Positions 11,130-22,035 of a stretch of 64,000 bases of DNA are shown one piece after another. Source of the DNA: Torymus aiolomorphi (lineage: Eukaryota > Arthropoda > Insecta > Hymenoptera > Torymidae); the NCBI GenBank assembly GCA_036365515.1, contig CM070876.1, forward strand, positions 102,052,310 through 102,116,309, given 5' to 3'. The position numbers and the translations under genes are program-made. The notes under the pieces are model-generated. The model ran no database searches, was not told the DNA's origin, and saw nothing but the letters and a program-made list of their open reading frames with translations. Positions within the stretch are counted from its first letter, which is position 1; each line of letters opens with the position of its first letter.

Positions 11130-12197
11130 ATGCATATAATCTAGAAATTTTAATGTTATTAGAATCAAACATGGATTTACAAAAAGTATTAGATGCTTAT
11201 ATTGCTGCTTTTTATATGGTAAATTATGTAACTAAAATAGAAGCAGGACTATCAAAACTATTGAGAGAAGCATCCGATGATATTGAAAACGGTAACTTAG
11301 ACTTGAAACAAAAATTAAGAAAAATTGCTAACGTTTTTATAAATGGTAATGTTTTAACTTCGCAAGAAGCAGTTTATCATACTTTATCATTGCCATTATG
11401 CATCTCAAGCAGAAATGTAGTATATATTAATACAGTTCCTATTAATCAAAGAAGTAGAATTAAAAAAAAACCTAAAGAATTGAAATTATTATCTAAAGAT
11501 TCAAAAGATATATATGCAAATAATATTTTTGAAAAATATGAAAAACGAATAAACCAATTAAACGATGTATGTTTGGCTGATTACGTAGGCAACTATAAGT
11601 TTTCAAAGAAATTATTACATAATGATACCGACGATGAAGATATAGATAATAACAACGAAATTATGAATATCAAAGAAAGAAATAAGAAAAAAGTAATACG
11701 TTACTATAGATATAAAATTGAAACTGATTCATTTAATTATTATCGTGAGCATGTCTTGTTGTTTTTACCATTCAGAAATGAAGAATTAGAGATAGAAAAA
11801 GCTGATTGTGAAAAATTGTTTTATGACAATTTATCTACGATGCAAAAAAACAAATCTCAGTATTGTTTGATAAAAGATGATTGTTTAGAAACTGCTTTAA
11901 AATATGCAGATAATGAAATGTTTAATGAAGAATATAATGATAATTTTTTTAAACAAACCAATTTAGAGAATGTAGATATTTTAGAACAAATAGGAAAAGA
12001 CAAATCAAAAAAAGAAAAAATTTTTCAACGTATTGTTTTACCTAATATAATAAATAAAGAACAAGTTTTTCAAATGATAAACGAATTAAATACTGATCAA
12101 AGAAATATAGTAATGCATGTTTTACATTGTTTCAAAGTTGATAAATTACCTATGAGAATATTTTTAAGTGGCTCAGCAGGTGTCGGTAAAAGTAAAG
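11105..12197 (+). pseudogene. Helitron Rep tyrosine motif and start of PIF1 helicase
   Basis: Seen in order: DAYIAAFYMVNYVTK, whose two tyrosines four residues apart plus a lysine form the Y2 nicking motif; EAVYHTLSLPLCISSRNVV; YYREHVLLFLPFRNEE; LNTDQRNIVMHVL, which opens the helicase; and Walker A GSAGVGKSK near 12170-12193. The reading frame is cut at 12197 by a solo LTR. Removing that LTR and one copy of its 5 bp duplication rejoins the frame exactly to the downstream helicase part, so the element was open here when the LTR arrived. Confidence 0.88.
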
Positions 12198-12490
12198 TGT
12201 TGAATAAATTGAGTCCTGGTTGTAAAGAAAAAAGAATAGTTTATTTAAGATGAATAAGTATATACAAGTATGATGTAGCGAGCCTCATGCTCGCGGCGCG
12301 AGGTGCTTGTCGCTTGGAGTCCAACGGTCGAGAGAGAGTTTTGCGCGTCAGTCGCTGCTGCTCGCGCACCGATCACGTGATGCGCACTGGAGGGGAGCAC
12401 ACGTACACTTACTTGTGTGAGTGCGCGTATACAATTCATACGCGACCTTTCCTCTTATATTACGCAATATAGAATGTACAATATTTAACA
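12198..12490 (+). mobile_element. Solo LTR inside the Helitron helicase
   Basis: The 293 bp block begins TGTTGAATAAATTG and ends ATATTTAACA, giving nearly perfect TGTTRAATA inverted ends. It is flanked by TAAAG at 12193-12197 and 12491-12495, a 5 bp target duplication typical of LTR elements. GC content is above that of the host element. Only an LTR remains, so the original insertion was probably resolved by LTR-LTR recombination. Superfamily is not determined. Confidence 0.88.
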
Positions 12491-12495
12491 TAAAG

Positions 12496-13493
12496 TTATC
12501 AATACAATATATCAATTGCTATCTATTTATTTTAACGAAATTCCTGGTGAAAACTCTGATAAACCAAAAATTATCCTATGTGCACCTTCCGGAAAAGCTG
12601 CATTTTTAATTGGAGGTATTACCTGTTATACAGCTTTTGCTCTACCTGTAACTCAATTCAATAAACAAATGCCTGAATTATCATCAGATATTGCTAATAC
12701 TATAAGAGAACATTTCTTTCATGTAAAATTACTAATAATTGATGAAATTTCTATGGTTGGAAGTAATATGTTGGCACGTATAGATACAAGATTAAGGCAA
12801 ATATTTGGTGTTAATAAAAGTTTTGGAGGAATATCAGTAATTTTAGTTGGTGACTTATATCAATTACCCCCAGTAATGGATCGGCCAATATATACAACTC
12901 CAAATACATCAGAACTAAGTATTTTTTCTGAAAATATTTTGTGGGAAGAATTTAATTACTATCAATTAACTAAAATAATGCGTCAACAAAACGACACAAA
13001 TTTTATAAAGGCTTTGAACAATTTAGCTACAAATAACATAACAGAAAATGATATAGCATTGTTTAACTCAAGAATAACTGATGAAAACAATATTCCTGAA
13101 GAAGCTATTAGATTATTTGGTGAAAATAAGTTTGTTGACGAATATAATGCAAAAAAAATCAACAATCATCCAGGCATAACTTACAAATCAAAATCAATAG
13201 ATTCTGTACCTGACTCTGTTTCTGAAAAAACCAAACAGTATCTTTTACAATCATTTCAAAATAAAAAGAGACAAGAATGCGGAGGACTAAGCGCTGAAGT
13301 AATGTTGAAAATTGAAATAAAATATATGATCACAACAAATATTGATGTTGAAGACGGCTTGGTTAATGAAGCTTGCGGTATTTTAAAACATATTACATTC
13401 AATGAAAATAATACACCAAAAATAATTTGGTTAAATTTTGGAGAAAACATTAAAATAGGATCAAAAATTAAAAATAAATATAAAGATATGGCA
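12496..13493 (+). pseudogene. Helitron PIF1-type helicase, central part
   Basis: The frame continues directly from Walker A across the LTR. Motifs: IILCAPSGKAAF (motif Ia), LLIIDEISMVG (Walker B DEIS), VILVGDLYQLPPV (motif III), QLTKIMRQQND (motif IV region), and EVMLKIEIKYMITTNI with VNEACGIL toward the C-terminal RecA fold. It unwinds DNA during rolling-circle transposition. The frame is closed at 13494 by a hairpin element; the helicase resumes in frame at 13639. Confidence 0.9.
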
Positions 13494-13638
13494 TGTTCTT
13501 GTTTGTGCACATAAGGATTGTGCACATATTTATCGTGCACAGATAGCATTGGTACAGATCTATATATATAGATATATACCAATTTTAAAGTGTGCACAAT
13601 TAATATGTACACAATCAGTATGTGCATAAACAAGAACA
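13494..13638. mobile_element. 145 bp hairpin/MITE insertion in the helicase
   Basis: The ends TGTTCTTGTTTGTGCACATA and TATGTGCATAAACAAGAACA are inverted repeats of 20 bp with one mismatch. The interior holds further GTGCACA words and a TATATATA palindrome. Cutting out exactly this block restores the helicase frame, and I see no obvious target duplication. It is non-coding. Confidence 0.75.
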
Positions 13639-15576
13639 CGTCAAAGATATTATGAATAATTTAAAAATAGATTTGAATTTGATTCCAATATCTGCAATAG
13701 ACGTAATTATAAATACAAAAGAAAATATCAAATAGTTAGAAAACAAATACCAGTAATACCAGCTGAAGCTATAACAGTTCATAAAAGTCAAGGTCAAACT
13801 TATGATAAAGTTTGTATAGATTTTACAAAGTTTACTAAATTTAAAAGTAGGTCATTATTTTACGTGGCGTTAAGTAGAGTTAGGCAATTATCAGATTTAT
13901 ATATAATTGGCAATTTTCCAACTTTAAATAAAACAAAATATGATGAAACAACAAACGTAATAATGAATAATTTGAAATTAAACAAAAATTTAAAATTATC
14001 ATTTACAAAATGTATTCAAGAAAATGAACTAATAATAATTTATCAAAATATTAGATCTTTAAATAAAAATTTCGATTACATTATTAATGATCACTGGTAT
14101 TATCAAGCCGATATTATGATATTTTCTGAAACGTATACAAAAGATTCAGATACATTTGAAATCAATGGATATAATATCATATATAGATCTGACAGTAACG
14201 TAAAATATTCTAAAGGGATTATTTGTTTTGCTAAAAAAGAAATACATTATGATATTATTAAAAATGTTACTTATAATAAAACTAACATGTTACATCATCT
14301 TGATATGGTCATGTTAAAAATAAATAACACGTACATTTTAACTGGATACAAATCACCCGCCGTTGACAAGCAAACATTTTCAAGTCATTTTAAAACATTT
14401 GAAATAAATAAATACAACAACAATAAATTTATTATAATTGGAGATTTCAATTACGATGCTTTTTTAGAAAATAACTTTATAGAAAAATATTTAACTCATC
14501 AAAATTTTAAAAGAGCACTTCCAACAAAAATTTCGACTACAAATTTTAACACTCAAATAGATATTATTTTTATAAATAAAGAAAATAACCATTTTGAAGC
14601 TCGAGTGTACGAAACTTACTTCTCAGATCATAAACCAATTTTCATTGGTTTATCTGATGATAATGGAAAAAATAAAACTAATGAAACTTTCATAAATGAC
14701 ATTGATAATCATAATATTAATAAAAATATAAATAAATACATTAATGTTGATAAAATAGATAACGATATAACCGATTTAAATATTATTGGATTACCAAACA
14801 AAGACAATGTATCTTGCTATGCTAATGCAACCATACAATCATTGTTTCACTGTAATACATTCAGAAAACACCTTTTTATTTTTCAAGAAAACGACTGTTT
14901 AAAAGAAATATTTTCATTATATAAATCAAATCATTTTGATGTATTGGAATTTAGTCAAATTATAAACAAAGAATATGCATTATCTATACAACATGATGCA
15001 GCTGAATTTATCATGGATATTTGCAAAAAATCAAAATTATTGAAAAATGTTATTGAACATGAACATATAACTGAAATATTCTGTCCAAATTGTAAAAAAC
15101 TTAAACAAGAAAAGACCAATAATATTATAATTACATTAACCATACCTCCAAAACAAAAAATTTTTAATTTACAGGAAATTATCAATGATAATATAGATAA
15201 TTACAAAAATTTAGATATAAATTGTAATAATTGTCAGGTCAAATTACAAAACAAAACAAAAGTAATTATTGCAAGACATAAAATCGTTATTTTACAATTA
15301 ATGTTATTTTATATCGATAAATCAATAAACATAACAAAACTGACACAATGTAAAATAGAAAATATTACTAGATCCAATATATACATAGATAACAAAATTT
15401 ACAAAGTCACTAACGCAATATTTCATCATGGCCCTAACATTGATTCAGGACATTACACAACTATGATAAAGCAGAATAATACATGGTTTAAAGTAGACGA
15501 TTCAAACATAAATAAAAGCAACTGGCCTAAATATAGTAAAGATATGTATATAATATTTTTAGAAGAAATACAATAA
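13639..15576 (+). pseudogene. Helitron helicase C-terminus fused to AP-type endonuclease and ubiquitin-specific protease
   Basis: Apart from one TAA at 13657 the frame is open. It starts with helicase motifs (AEAITVHKSQGQTYD, then YVALSRVRQL). From about 14040 an exonuclease-endonuclease-phosphatase domain follows: YQNIRSLN, SETY, IIGDFNYD, QIDIIFIN and FSDHKP (catalytic Asp-His). From about 14780 comes a C19 peptidase (USP): Cys box NKDNVSCYANATIQSLFH, IQHDAAEF, two zinc-type CxxC pairs (CPNC, CNNC) and His box DSGHYTTMI with WFKVDDSNI. All three catalytic positions look present. The endonuclease is known in Helentrons; a USP in this place, rather than an OTU protease, is unusual as far as I know. 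Substrate and need are unknown. Confidence 0.9.
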
Positions 15577-15629
15577 CTAAAATAAATAATATCAAAATTC
15601 ATAATTTAAATTTAAATTATTTCTTTACC

Positions 15630-16900
15630 TTTGTAAGAAGCAATGGGACTAACTATAATAAAATAAAACAGCAAAAATAATATCTCAATTCCATAATTTT
15701 AAAATTCATAAATAAGTAGAAACACATTTCCAAACTAAATATATGTGTATAATAATTTTATAAATAATTCATTAACTACATTACGATAACATTAAATATG
15801 TAAATAGTAAAACCGAAATCATTTTGTTAACTTTGTGATAGGCAAGGGGACTCACAATAATAAAGCACCCCGATATTATAAATTAAGTAATTAGTATTTA
15901 AAAAATTCGAATAAGTTAAAGCAAATTGCAAAACTGTTTTGAATTTCTGTATAGAATATTTTTATAAATCATCTTTAACTAAATTCAAATGATATAAAAT
16001 ATGTATATAAAATAAATATAAAATATGTATATAAAATAAAATTTAAGCATTCGTTATATTTGTGAGAGGCAAGGGGACTCACAATAATAAAGCCACCCGA
16101 TGTAATAAATTAAATACCTAATATTTTAAAATTCGAAATAACTTAAAGCTAATTTCCAAACGGTATTGAATATATGTATATAATCTCAGTGAGAGGCAAG
16201 GGGACTCACAATAATAAGTCACCCCGATATAATAAATTCAAAACTAATTAAATTATATCTAATATCAAATATTTATATTTTAAATTTAAATTATTTCTTT
16301 ACCTTTGTAAGAAGCAATGGGACTAACTATAATAAATGTGTATAATATTTTTATAAAAAATTCATTAACTACATTACAATGACTTTAAATATTTAAGTAG
16401 TAAAACCGGAATCATTTTTTGTTAACTTTGTGAGAGGCAAGGGGACTCACAATAATAAAACACCCCGATATTATAAATTAAGTAAATTAATATTTAAAAA
16501 AATTCGAAAATACCTTAAAACGATTATTCCAAAATGTATTGAATATACGAATAGCATATTTTCAAAAAAAGTCACCAACTAAAAGAAAATTATATCAAAT
16601 ATGTATATATTATAAATTTAAAGTATTTCGTTATCTTTATGAGAGGCAACGGGACACATAATAATAAAACACCCAAATAATTAGATTTATACATACATTA
16701 AATCACTAATATTTTCAAAATTCGAATAAGTTAAAGGAAATTGCAAAACTATTTTAAATATCTGTATATAATATTTTTAGAAATATTCTTTAACTAAATT
16801 TAAATGATATAAAATATGTATATATAATAAAATTTAAGTATTTCATTATATTTGTCAGAGACAAAAGTACTCACAATAATACGTCACCCCGATATAATAA
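15630..16900 (+). repeat. Eight dispersed copies of a GTGAG...CTCAC hairpin repeat in the Helitron 3' flank
   Basis: A motif reading TTTGTGAGAGGCAAGGGGA and then CTCACAATAATAAA recurs near 15631, 15833, 16060, 16187, 16300, 16428, 16635 and 16851, spaced about 100-230 bases. In the best copies TTGTGAG pairs with CTCACAA. The copy at 16635 changes one pair from G-C to A-T. Longer AT-rich segments between the motifs are also shared. It probably forms the non-coding 3' part of the Helitron. Confidence 0.75.
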
Positions 16901-16999
16901 ATTCAAAACTAATTAAATTATTCAGTAACTAAAACAATTGTGAACTTATGAAATTGTATATTTATATTCTATTATTCTTTAATATTGATTATAAAATTG

Positions 17000-17755
17000 T
17001 CGTTATGTTAATTTCCATTTTCCAAACACAAAGTAATTGTTAAAAAATTAGTGTTTACATTGTTGGTAATCTAAATTCTCGGTTGTTTCTAAATTCTTCA
17101 TATAAATAAGAAATAAATATAAATTCGGTTGTTTCTAAATTCTTCATATAAATAAGAAGCTTTTCATTATAAAGTATTAATATACAATATATAATTTAAT
17201 AATAATCATTTATACCGCGAGTATGTAGTATGATTAGATGACATGATTTTATCATATGTAATAATTGCGTGATAATTATTATGATTATTAATATATGTTC
17301 ATTCAATTGAATAAATTGTAATACATATCTGTTAACTTTTACTTGACATATATATATCATATAAAAGTAGATATTATAACGATTATTCTATTGCATGAAT
17401 ACTTAACTGGCGGAGGAAGGAAATAGGTTCGGAGTTGTCTTTGCAGAGAGTATTTATTTTTAGAGACTTTATGTAATGGTTGAGGAAAGGAGGAACAACT
17501 CCCGTGGTTTAGTAGGGCTACAGGCGACGGAGTCGACGGATTCATCTCTCTAAAGTGCATAATTTTATTATTCGACTAATTCAATAATTTTATCATGTCA
17601 TAGAATTCTGAATTAGTAAAAGAAATATTTTCATGTATTTCATGAGAGTGAATTAAAAAAAAGTCCAACGCGCTAATAGCAGTACCTCAATGGTAGCGTG
17701 GAAACTGCTAATAAATTAAATACCTACAAAAATCGATATTTATATGTACAATTTT
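17000..17755. other. No gene recognised
   Basis: The stretch is AT-rich with a GC-richer island at 17405-17560. A short inverted repeat (TAGCAGT...ACTGCTA) lies at about 17680-17715. A duplicated 40 bp segment (GGTTGTTTCTAAATTCTTC) occurs near 17083 and 17126. The minus-strand open frame over the GC island has no recognisable features. Confidence 0.4.
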
Positions 17756-17770
17756 CATGTTAATTTTCAG

Positions 17771-17939
17771 TATGCAATCACACAAAAATTTCCGATGCTT
17801 TCGTACATACAAACGCTCCGATTATATTGACTTGTCTCTATATCACGTTTCTGAATCATCTGATGATTTTCACAAAAAAAGTAGCAGAATTACTTTTTAT
17901 GGTGCACCTTCAACTTTGGGTAATATTTTAAATCCATAA
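17771..17939 (+). other. Possible 3' terminal exon, unrecognised
   Basis: A TTTTCAG acceptor precedes an open frame reading MQSHKNFRCFRTYKRSD and ending GNILNP, stop at 17939. An AATAAA signal follows near 18040. This would fit a terminal coding exon with a short 3' UTR, but no upstream exon can be joined to it and I do not recognise the protein. It could equally be chance. Confidence 0.2.
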
Positions 17940-18299
17940 TATTTTGAAAACTTTAAAATAAATTCAAATAAATTACCAAACTTTGCATTACATATATTCG
18001 TTTATGACACATATGAATGTTTATTGTAAAGTCACCAATAAAGTCAATCAATCAAGAGACTTTCCAAAAAGGTTACAACAAAAATACTGGCATATTCTGC
18101 AAGTAAAATGCAAACTTTTTCCCAATCAATTTTCTATACAAAAAATTTTGATATTTTGAGTAAAATAAAGATAATCTTTTGAAATTTCAACCAAATATAT
18201 TCATCAATGAGTGGTTAAAACTTGATCGCACTGTAAATTACCCTCAATAAAAAACAAAAGCAAGTGAACAACATACACGCATAGCACGTGTTTTTCCAT

Positions 18300-19589
18300 T
18301 TTCTAGTATAGATATATCCAAAAAATTACGATTTGAAAAGAAGGCTAAATCAGTTTTAACCTCGAATATCTCTGAAATTCATAAACGAATTCTTTTACTC
18401 TAAAAACGCATATAATAAATAATATACACTCTACATCTACGCCAAATTAAAAAAAATTAAAACAAATTTTCTCTAGTCATCAGGCGACAAATAAAATAAC
18501 TTTGTAAAATAGGAAAATTTTAAATGTCAAAAAGTAATCGTACGATCTTGATGAAAATTCACATACATAATATCTATATCCCATACAAAATTGTCTAGAA
18601 ATCTGTAACTGATTCATAGAATCGTTCTCGAGAAATTACGATTTAAAAAAAAGTTTAAAAAATTTTAACCTCAAATATCTCTGAAATTTATGGACCAATT
18701 ACTTTGCCCAAAGAACTCGACCAAGAGCTATCCAAAATCTACCTCCACAAGGAATTTTGAAGAAATTACGACAATTTTCCCTCTGGAATCGTTGAACATA
18801 CAAAACTCATTTTTTTCATTTTTCATGTTTTACGTTCATGTTAATAACCAAAGAACCGTGATAGCTAGAAACTTTTTTTTTTTAGAAAATATAGGTATTT
18901 TAATTCTCTTTTAAATGCTACCTATCCCATTCTGATACATACAGCCGTTCTCGAGAAATTACGATTCGAAAAAGAGGTTACAAAAATTTTAACCTCAAAA
19001 ATCTCTGAAATTTATGAACCAATCATCTATCCCAAAGAAAGGTGCAGGTGGCAACCAAAAATCTACCTCTACAAGGAATTTTGAAGTAATTAACACAATT
19101 TTATTCCAGTGCATTGTCGCCACAGAAAACACGTTTTTTTATTATTTTATTTTGTTCTCAAAAACTAACCAACAGAATGGATTCAAGTTTTTAGAGATTA
19201 TAGCTATTTATATTCTCCATTATCATGATTTTTCTCAAAAAAATTAACCATTTACTTTTGAAGTTATAAGCTTAAAGAAAACAACACGTTTTTGTTAATA
19301 ACAAAATAACCGTGAAAGCTAGAGAAATTTTTTTTTTAAATATAGGTTTTCTTATGCTCTTTCGAACGCTATCCGTCCTCCAGATTATAAAATTTAAATC
19401 CAATCATTAAAAAAAATCAAAAATAAATTTTTGGAAAATGAAAAATTCGACATAAAACAAAAATGAATCAGTTAGTCGTGCAAAATTATTTTTTTCCCGA
19501 ATTTGGAATCAAAAAACAAAAAAAATGGGACCCGTCCGGTTAAAATCGACCGCGTAGATCCGAAAATAAAGCGGTATACATACATACAC

Positions 19590-19669
<80 letters not shown>

Positions 19670-19690
19670 CCATACAGACATTTTCTAAAA
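18300..19690 (+). repeat. Interspersed repeat family R1, copy C
   Basis: Three imperfect units of about 300 bp (near 18340, 18635 and 18950) each carry ATTACGATT, TTTTAACCTC and ATCTCTGAAATT segments. The rightmost unit is almost identical to copy A in reverse orientation. At the right end lie the element's GT/AC microsatellite (19588-19668) and the words seen at the start of copies B and D. The 77- and 74-residue open frames in it are repeat by-products. Confidence 0.8.
19588..19668. repeat. (AC)n microsatellite
   Basis: About 80 bases of nearly pure AC dinucleotide, part of family R1. The Cys/Val-alternating open frames over it on the minus strand are artefacts. Confidence 0.95.
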
Positions 19691-19930
19691 TCATGTGACA
19701 CAAACTTCTAACACCTTTATTCACGTTTTTAGAGCAATTTAAAGAAAATTAAAATTTTACTATTACAAAGCTTCCTCTATGAGGAAGCAATACACAAGCA
19801 GTGCCTCAACTAAATCTGAAAAATTGCATAATTTAATTTTTTTTTTATGAAATTATACCTACTTACAAAAAGATATTGGCTTAAAAATATATCGGCTTAA
19901 CAATATACATAATCAGCTTAAAAATACATG
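19691..19930 (+). repeat. Tail following the AC microsatellite
   Basis: The sequence ACAGACATTTTCTAAAAT, then CTTCCTCTATGAGGAAG (a 7 bp hairpin), resembles tails that follow AC microsatellites in many insect genomes. It is probably the terminal part of copy C. Nothing coding is visible. Confidence 0.45.
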
Positions 19931-20079
19931 CAATGCATGAAATGCATTATAGAAGCAGATTTCTATCATTCTTATACGCTTTTAAATTAAGTTCGAAAAC
20001 ACACTTATATACCTATCAACAGCATTTAATGATAAGTACACCTGTTAAATCTGACGGGTGGTCTCTTATAGTTGCTGCT

Positions 20080-20580
20080 TTTCCTGGGAGGAAAATGAAA
20101 ACCCTGAAACAAAAAATGAAGCTATAGCAATGGTCGAAAGCAGTAAATTACTGAAATAACAATTATTCAAAGAAAAGACCACAAAGTGGTCACAAAATGT
20201 ATTAAAATAAATACAGACTAGATCAGGTTCCATGGACAATCTGGAAGAAGATGAAGCTGTCAAGATGTGCGTTGGAAGGAAGCCCTTCACTCAAGGTTAC
20301 CCACTGTGACGGCGTTGTTGAGTTTGTCAAAATTGGAGTTCAAATTTGGTGCTATTTTCTCATAATTCTCCTGCCTTATGATGGTGATGTTAATGCTCAT
20401 ATTGATAGTCTCATAACTTCCAATCGCGATACTGAAAAACTGTACTGGGAAAAAAAAATTTGGTTTAGTAAATAATGTTTGTTATTTTAGATTTGAATAC
20501 CCTGACTCGTTTAGAAAAGAAAAAGGAAAATCAAAAATTTTCTATGACCACAGTCTCTTTTGCCGAGAAAGGAAAACAAT
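20080..20580 (+). pseudogene. Possible degraded coding sequence, unidentified
   Basis: Read in shifting frames, the plus strand yields protein-like segments: NPETKNEAIAMVESSKLLK, KEKTTKWSQNVLK, GSMDNLEEDEAVKMCVGRK and RFEYPDSFRKEKGKSK, separated by stops and shifts. The composition is like that of a normal cytoplasmic protein rather than of the surrounding repeats, and there are no splice signals. This suggests a processed pseudogene, as for the SF3A3 copy about 1 kb away, but I could not name the parent gene. Confidence 0.3.
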
Positions 20581-20589
20581 AATAGCAAT

Positions 20590-21315
20590 TTTTTAGATTC
20601 AATATGAAAAGTAATTATATTAAATAAGAAATAACTAAAAAATTAGATTAATAATAATATGTTTTAAAACATTCTACTTAGAATAAATTATTACATGGTC
20701 ACCTATGGGTTGGTACCATAACCATAAACTATAATACCTCTACACATAACTGACTGCTAGCATCAATGGAAACACAGCTGTCATCACAATAGTAAATAAT
20801 ATGACTTCTAATTTCTTTATACGGCGTTTCTCAATTGGTTTTTTACTTTTGGCACTCTAAAGTAGATTTGAAAGTAAAGATTTAGTATATCATATTTAAT
20901 AAAGTACATTCGTTTAATAAGTTTGTGAAAGTGTTTAATACAAGTAGTGTACAATGAGTGTTTTGTTGAAGTTTCAAATTAGCTTGACAACGAGACAGTT
21001 ATATTGTCAAATACACTCTCTACGAATAGAAATATATTTATTTCAAGATTCAGTTTAATTTATAATCATCAAATCTACAGTTACATCTACCTTTATAGGG
21101 TATAAGTTGATTCAGACATATGAGGTACGTCTTGAACTTAACTATGTACTGTAGTCTGGTTGAAATAAATTAATTAATTTTTGAATTGCTTACTTTTCTG
21201 TAATCTCCTCAAAGGTCTTCTTTATAGTAATATAATCCATCATCAAGATCCTGTGTCATTTTTACTTCTGTAATTCAATTACCAATGCAATCATGTCCTT
21301 CTTGTTTTGTAATTT
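20590..21315. other. No gene recognised
   Basis: AT-rich sequence without a supported exon. Its right end merges into the decayed 3' part of the SF3A3 pseudogene. Confidence 0.4.
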
Positions 21316-21320
21316 TTAAA

Positions 21321-21911
21321 GAATCCCAACCAAGGGGCAAATTCTTAAGATTACAGGGCACCTCATTCTAATCATTTTCCTTAGATTCACTTGCACTTGC
21401 CGCAGAATCAGAATCTCCACGTTCGCCTTCAGTTCTAGCTTACTTCCTCTGTACATTTTCTTTTGTGGCTACTCTCTGATTAGATACTATTTGAACAATC
21501 TTGCTACTTCCTTTTGCTGTTATACATTCTTACCCTTGCCTGGTTTCCTTTGATTCTTCTTTGCCAATAAAATAGGATCAAGTGTAGCCTCTCCCTTTGT
21601 ACTAAACAATCTTTGATGTTTTTCTTCCAAGGTATCACCGCATTTCAAACCAAGAGCCATGAGAGCAGACTTCAATCTATCCCAAAATGAGAAAGCACAC
21701 AAATCTAAGTGAGCTCCAACATTGATTAAAACACTGCCTGTTTCTTTAGGCCAACCGGGAAAGGTCCTGGTTTCTAGACTGCTGCTCTGTATAAACTGAT
21801 CAAGCAGCATTTTCAGCTCAGTTTTTTGTGCAACTTCTCCTTGACCATCGCGTCGGCGAGACGTGCGCACTCCTCGTGCAGCCGGCGCTGCTGTTCCAGG
21901 AGGGTCTTCAT
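21321..21911 (-). pseudogene. SF3A3: SF3A3 (splicing factor 3a subunit 3) processed pseudogene
   Basis: SF3A3 (SF3a60/Prp9) is a U2 snRNP protein of the spliceosome. The minus strand starts at 21911 with [18 protein letters not shown], the family N-terminus, and stops after about 32 residues. A second frame (21951-21520) gives [35 protein letters not shown] and [12 protein letters not shown], strongly conserved mid-protein segments. Further on come ENVQRK, a stop, an acidic stretch and LKNLPLGWD. Residues between the N-terminus and the FPGWPKE region are largely missing, a short EELASLGL-type stretch is lost, and there are several stops and frameshifts. No introns remain, so a retrocopy is likely. 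The C-terminal zinc finger is absent. Confidence 0.9.
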
Positions 21912-22035
21912 CGTGAACAGTCGTCGGCAGGACGACCGGGTGTTGACGCACTCGGTTATTTACGTTTGGGGTTAGGATATCAGTACGGCAGTCCGCGACG
22001 CGATGTACCTAAGGGAGAAAATACAATAGGCGCCG

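Larger units (their letters stand above)
8146..17000 (+). mobile_element. Helitron (Helentron-like), autonomous type, decayed
   Basis: This is a rolling-circle transposon, recognised by its ordered domains: N-terminal charged repeats and a CxCC-type domain, Helitron_like_N, HUH-Rep (GSVHVH and the YMVNYVTK two-tyrosine motif), PIF1-family helicase (GSAGVGKS through YVALSRV), an AP-type endonuclease, then a ubiquitin-specific protease domain. The endonuclease places it with Helentron/Helitron2 elements. Coding is broken by frameshifts near 8240, 8430, 9290, 9415, 10635 and 11105, one TAA at 13657, a solo LTR at 12198-12490 and a hairpin element at 13494-13638. A field of short repeats at 15630-16900 probably belongs to its 3' end. 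Termini are not defined, so the outer limits are approximate. Confidence 0.85.

Noticed and set aside
15630..16900. CRISPR-like array
   Set aside because: Spacing is irregular (100-230 bases), repeats are divergent, spacers are themselves similar, and the DNA is eukaryotic.
8146..17000. Canonical Helitron ends (5' TC, 3' CTRR with hairpin)
   Set aside because: I could not find a convincing terminal pair; with the Helentron type other ends are expected, so outer limits were left approximate.
19472..19724. Cys/Val- or Thr/His-alternating ORFs on both strands
   Set aside because: Translation of an (AC)n microsatellite.
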